Source: Sva-07 sp963728355
GTDB taxonomy: Bacteria; Actinomycetota; Acidimicrobiia; Acidimicrobiales; Ilumatobacteraceae
NCBI GenBank assembly: GCA_963728355.1
Contig: CAVSJQ010000022.1
Coordinates: 706,275 to 770,274, forward strand
DNA: 64,000 bases
Reading direction: 5' to 3'
A program made the position numbers and the translations under genes. The notes under the pieces were generated by a model, which was not told the DNA's origin, ran no database searches, and saw nothing but the letters and a program-made list of their open reading frames with translations. Positions 61,960 to 64,000 of this stretch are shown here, piece after piece; positions within the stretch are counted from its first letter, which is position 1, and each line of letters starts with the position of its first letter.

Positions 61960-64000
61960 AGCTGCTTGCGAACGGCTTGCCGGCCTCTTGGCGTCAGCGG
62001 ACGAGCTAAGCGAGCTGTTGCGACACGTACACCAGTGCGAACCGGTCGGCGAAGCCACTTCGCGGTCTGCTGCTGCATCGGCCGCTGCAGCGTCGCCGGT
62101 TTCGTTCAAGAACTGCGCCTGGCAAACGAGCGCCCGGGCCAGCCACGGGTATGCTCGTTCGTCTCCAGCTGCTTCACGCATCGATCGAAGGTGGCGCTGC
62201 GTGGTGACGTTCCCGCTTATCGCCAGAGCGCGAGCCAACGCCAAGTCTGCCGGGCCCATGGAGAGCGGGTCGTTCCGGCTGCCGCCCATCGCCGGAGAAC
62301 AGCGCCAAGCGTCGGCGAAGGCGTCGGCGGCGGGTCGGTGATCCAACGAGAACGTGTAGTGCACCGCGGCCGTCATGCAGCACACGGCCATGTAATCGTC
62401 GGCGAACCCACTGGATACGTGAAGGCGTCGACGAGCTCCAATGCGATATGGTCCGGCCGATTTCGAGCATGGCAAGGCGACGACCTCGGAGACGGCACGG
62501 CCGTACGGCTTTCGCCGGCAGTCGAGACAGCGAAGGGAATAAGTTCTCGAGACCTCCAACGTCCATTGCAAGCGCAAGGTCGTTGGCCAACATCAGCGAC
62601 TCCGAGTCGTAGCGGCGACCGCGACGGTGCAGTTCTTGTGACTTGACCATTCGGCGTTCGGCGTCGCGGTGAGGCAGGGCAAGTGAGAGCGCACTCTCAA
62701 AGCCGAGGAGCTGGCTGTGCAGGCGATCGCTCGGCACCGCCTCGATCAAGCGCCGAGCGGTCGCGAGTTCGGCGTGGCTCGGCGAACTCTGACCGTTCGA
62801 CAAAGGTTTCGGTGAGATGGTAGTGGGCGGCGAACCGCTGGTGACGGCGGGTTGGTGTTGCATGGACAACTCGATGACATCGCCGGCCCATCGCCCGCGC
62901 TGGTCGAGTTGTCCCGAACAGCATTGACGGTCACTGCGTGAGAACGCTCGCGAGCGTGCTCGGAAGAGCGTTTCAGCGCGGCACTCGTCCGGCGGACTCG
63001 CATGCAGCCGCATGTCGGTCGGGATCGTCGACGCCAGCTCGGCAGCCAACCCTCCGAGCAGCAGCGGTCGTTGCAGTTCCATAGCGGCGGCGTCGCCGAT
63101 CGTGCGTTCAAGCGCGGTTCACCAGGACGGTGTGACGACGCCGTACGGCTCGTTCGCCCAGAGTCACCTGGTGACGAGCAGTGCAGCGTTGGCCATGTCC
63201 TCAGGAAGGCCCGCCGTGGCTGCGACTCTGATGGCGCTGACGATCGGTGACTTCGCCGCCACCAAGTGGCACGCAACAGCGCTCGCGCCTTCCGTCACGC
63301 ATCGATGCGGGCTTGCAGGTCGCTCGGTCGGCACGGGCAACGGCATCAGCGACACGTGACCAGTCCGCGGCAGCGTCTTCGTGCGCCAGTTGGGCCGATG
63401 CAAGCTCGGCAGACGCTCCCGGCGGCGATCGCCAGTTCGCCGGTTCCGGCCATGATCCCTTCGAACTGTCGGACGCGATTTCGGTCGCCTGCCTCCCAAA
63501 CCCGGCGCCGGCCACAGCGGTGAGCGCAAGCGATGCAGCGGCGTGCACGCAGTGCGTCGCAGCGCATTGACCTCGTCCGCGAGTCGTCGGCAACGATCAT
63601 GTGCGAGAACAGCAGGCGCCTGGACTCGACAACACCCCGGCCTCGACCGCCGGTTCGAGGGCTGAGAAGCGTCGCTGTGTCGGAGCCTGCGGCCCTGCCA
63701 GCGCGACGATGTCGAGTGATCGGGCGAGCCGGCTGCCACCGGCAGGACTCTCGGTCGGTCGGCGAGACCCAACACCCTGCGCCGAACGACCGACTTCAAC
63801 CCGGCGGGATGGCCCGAGTGTGGCGAACCGATCGACCTCGATCAGCCGCCTTCGGACGCGTGGAGTTCGATGACTCTTCTCGCCAACAACGCGTTGCCGA
63901 CGGTCATGGACCAGCTCCGCGATCTCGCCGCGTTCACGTCATCGTGTCGTGCCCCGAGCCATGCAGCGACGCGTCTGGATCAAGACCGCCAACGACCATC
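61960..64000 (-). pseudogene. Degenerate large regulator (LuxR/MalT-like), low certainty
   Basis: No frame is open for long on either strand. Minus-strand pieces include ALAISGNVTTQRHLRSMREA and LARALVCQAQFLNETGDAAA (TPR-like), and near 63.7 kb segments that, with frame changes, resemble the AAA part of MalT/LuxR regulators. The assignment rests on pattern only. Otherwise I see nothing intact in this stretch. Confidence 0.35.

Noticed and set aside
1..64000. CRISPR array, rRNA operon, replication origin
   Set aside because: No regularly spaced repeats, no rRNA-like conserved stretches, and no dnaA-box cluster were seen.

Overview
The window is high-GC DNA from an actinobacterium. The family content fits Acidimicrobiia (Ilumatobacter-like), but that placement is inferred from protein families and was not computed. 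Supporting families are an F420-type luciferase-like oxidoreductase, DUF222-HNH endonucleases, a BTAD/AfsR-type regulator, MMPL export, form I aerobic CO dehydrogenase and SRPBCC/SnoaL proteins. Coding density is high, with many ATGA/GTGA overlaps.

Region by region. 0-6 kb: housekeeping-type genes (F420 oxidoreductase, metallophosphoesterase, K+ channel, DUF1360 protein, MMPL transporter). 6-15.2 kb: a complete form I CO dehydrogenase cluster on the minus strand (coxM-coxS-coxL, XdhC/CoxI with a fused YHS domain, MobA-like nucleotidyltransferase, MoxR/CoxD, CoxG, CoxE). A LysR regulator diverges from it, as cutR does in mycobacteria. The cluster should let the cell oxidise CO as an energy supplement. 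15.2-25.6 kb: a truncated sulfotransferase, an HNH endonuclease, a sugar nucleotidyltransferase, a broken ABC ATPase, a beta-propeller lipoprotein, an AfsR-like regulator and a PAS-GAF-PP2C phosphatase. 25.6-32.6 kb: hypF-hypC-hypD-hypE (NiFe-hydrogenase maturation) without structural genes, followed by a graveyard of broken genes. The block is bracketed by direct repeats that are the 3' end of one tyrosine integrase gene. 32.7-39.9 kb: metal and stress genes (CopC-CopD fusion, CsoR-type repressor with a clear operator, CPH-type copper ATPase, DUF305 protein, thioredoxin-like protein). 39.9-44.7 kb: a decayed integrase, a HicA-like/HTH pair, membrane proteins and a frameshifted cytochrome P450. 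44.7-51.1 kb: secreted proteins, a ferredoxin, and an operon of membrane protein, lipoprotein, ECF sigma factor, multi-TM anti-sigma factor and ABC exporter, with the same dyad motif at two places. 51-53.4 kb: small enzymes. 53.4-55.7 kb: the 3' half of tRNA-Ala(GGC) as an attachment site, the intact integrase, its 60-residue companion and a ParE/RelE-type toxin-antitoxin pair. 55.8-58.2 kb: two lipoproteins, one cupredoxin-like. 58.3-64 kb: every recognisable gene (AraC regulator, ABM monooxygenase, HtrA-like protease, hemerythrin, LuxR/MalT-like regulator) is broken by several frameshifts. This means either a decaying island or indel-rich sequence.

The most unusual points are the dispersed integrase 3'-end repeats that carry part of a small unknown gene, the orphan hyp genes between two of them, the XdhC-YHS fusion in the CODH cluster, and the sigma/anti-sigma/ABC operon with duplicated TGAAC-N8-GTTCA-type dyads. 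No CRISPR array, rRNA or complete tRNA was seen.
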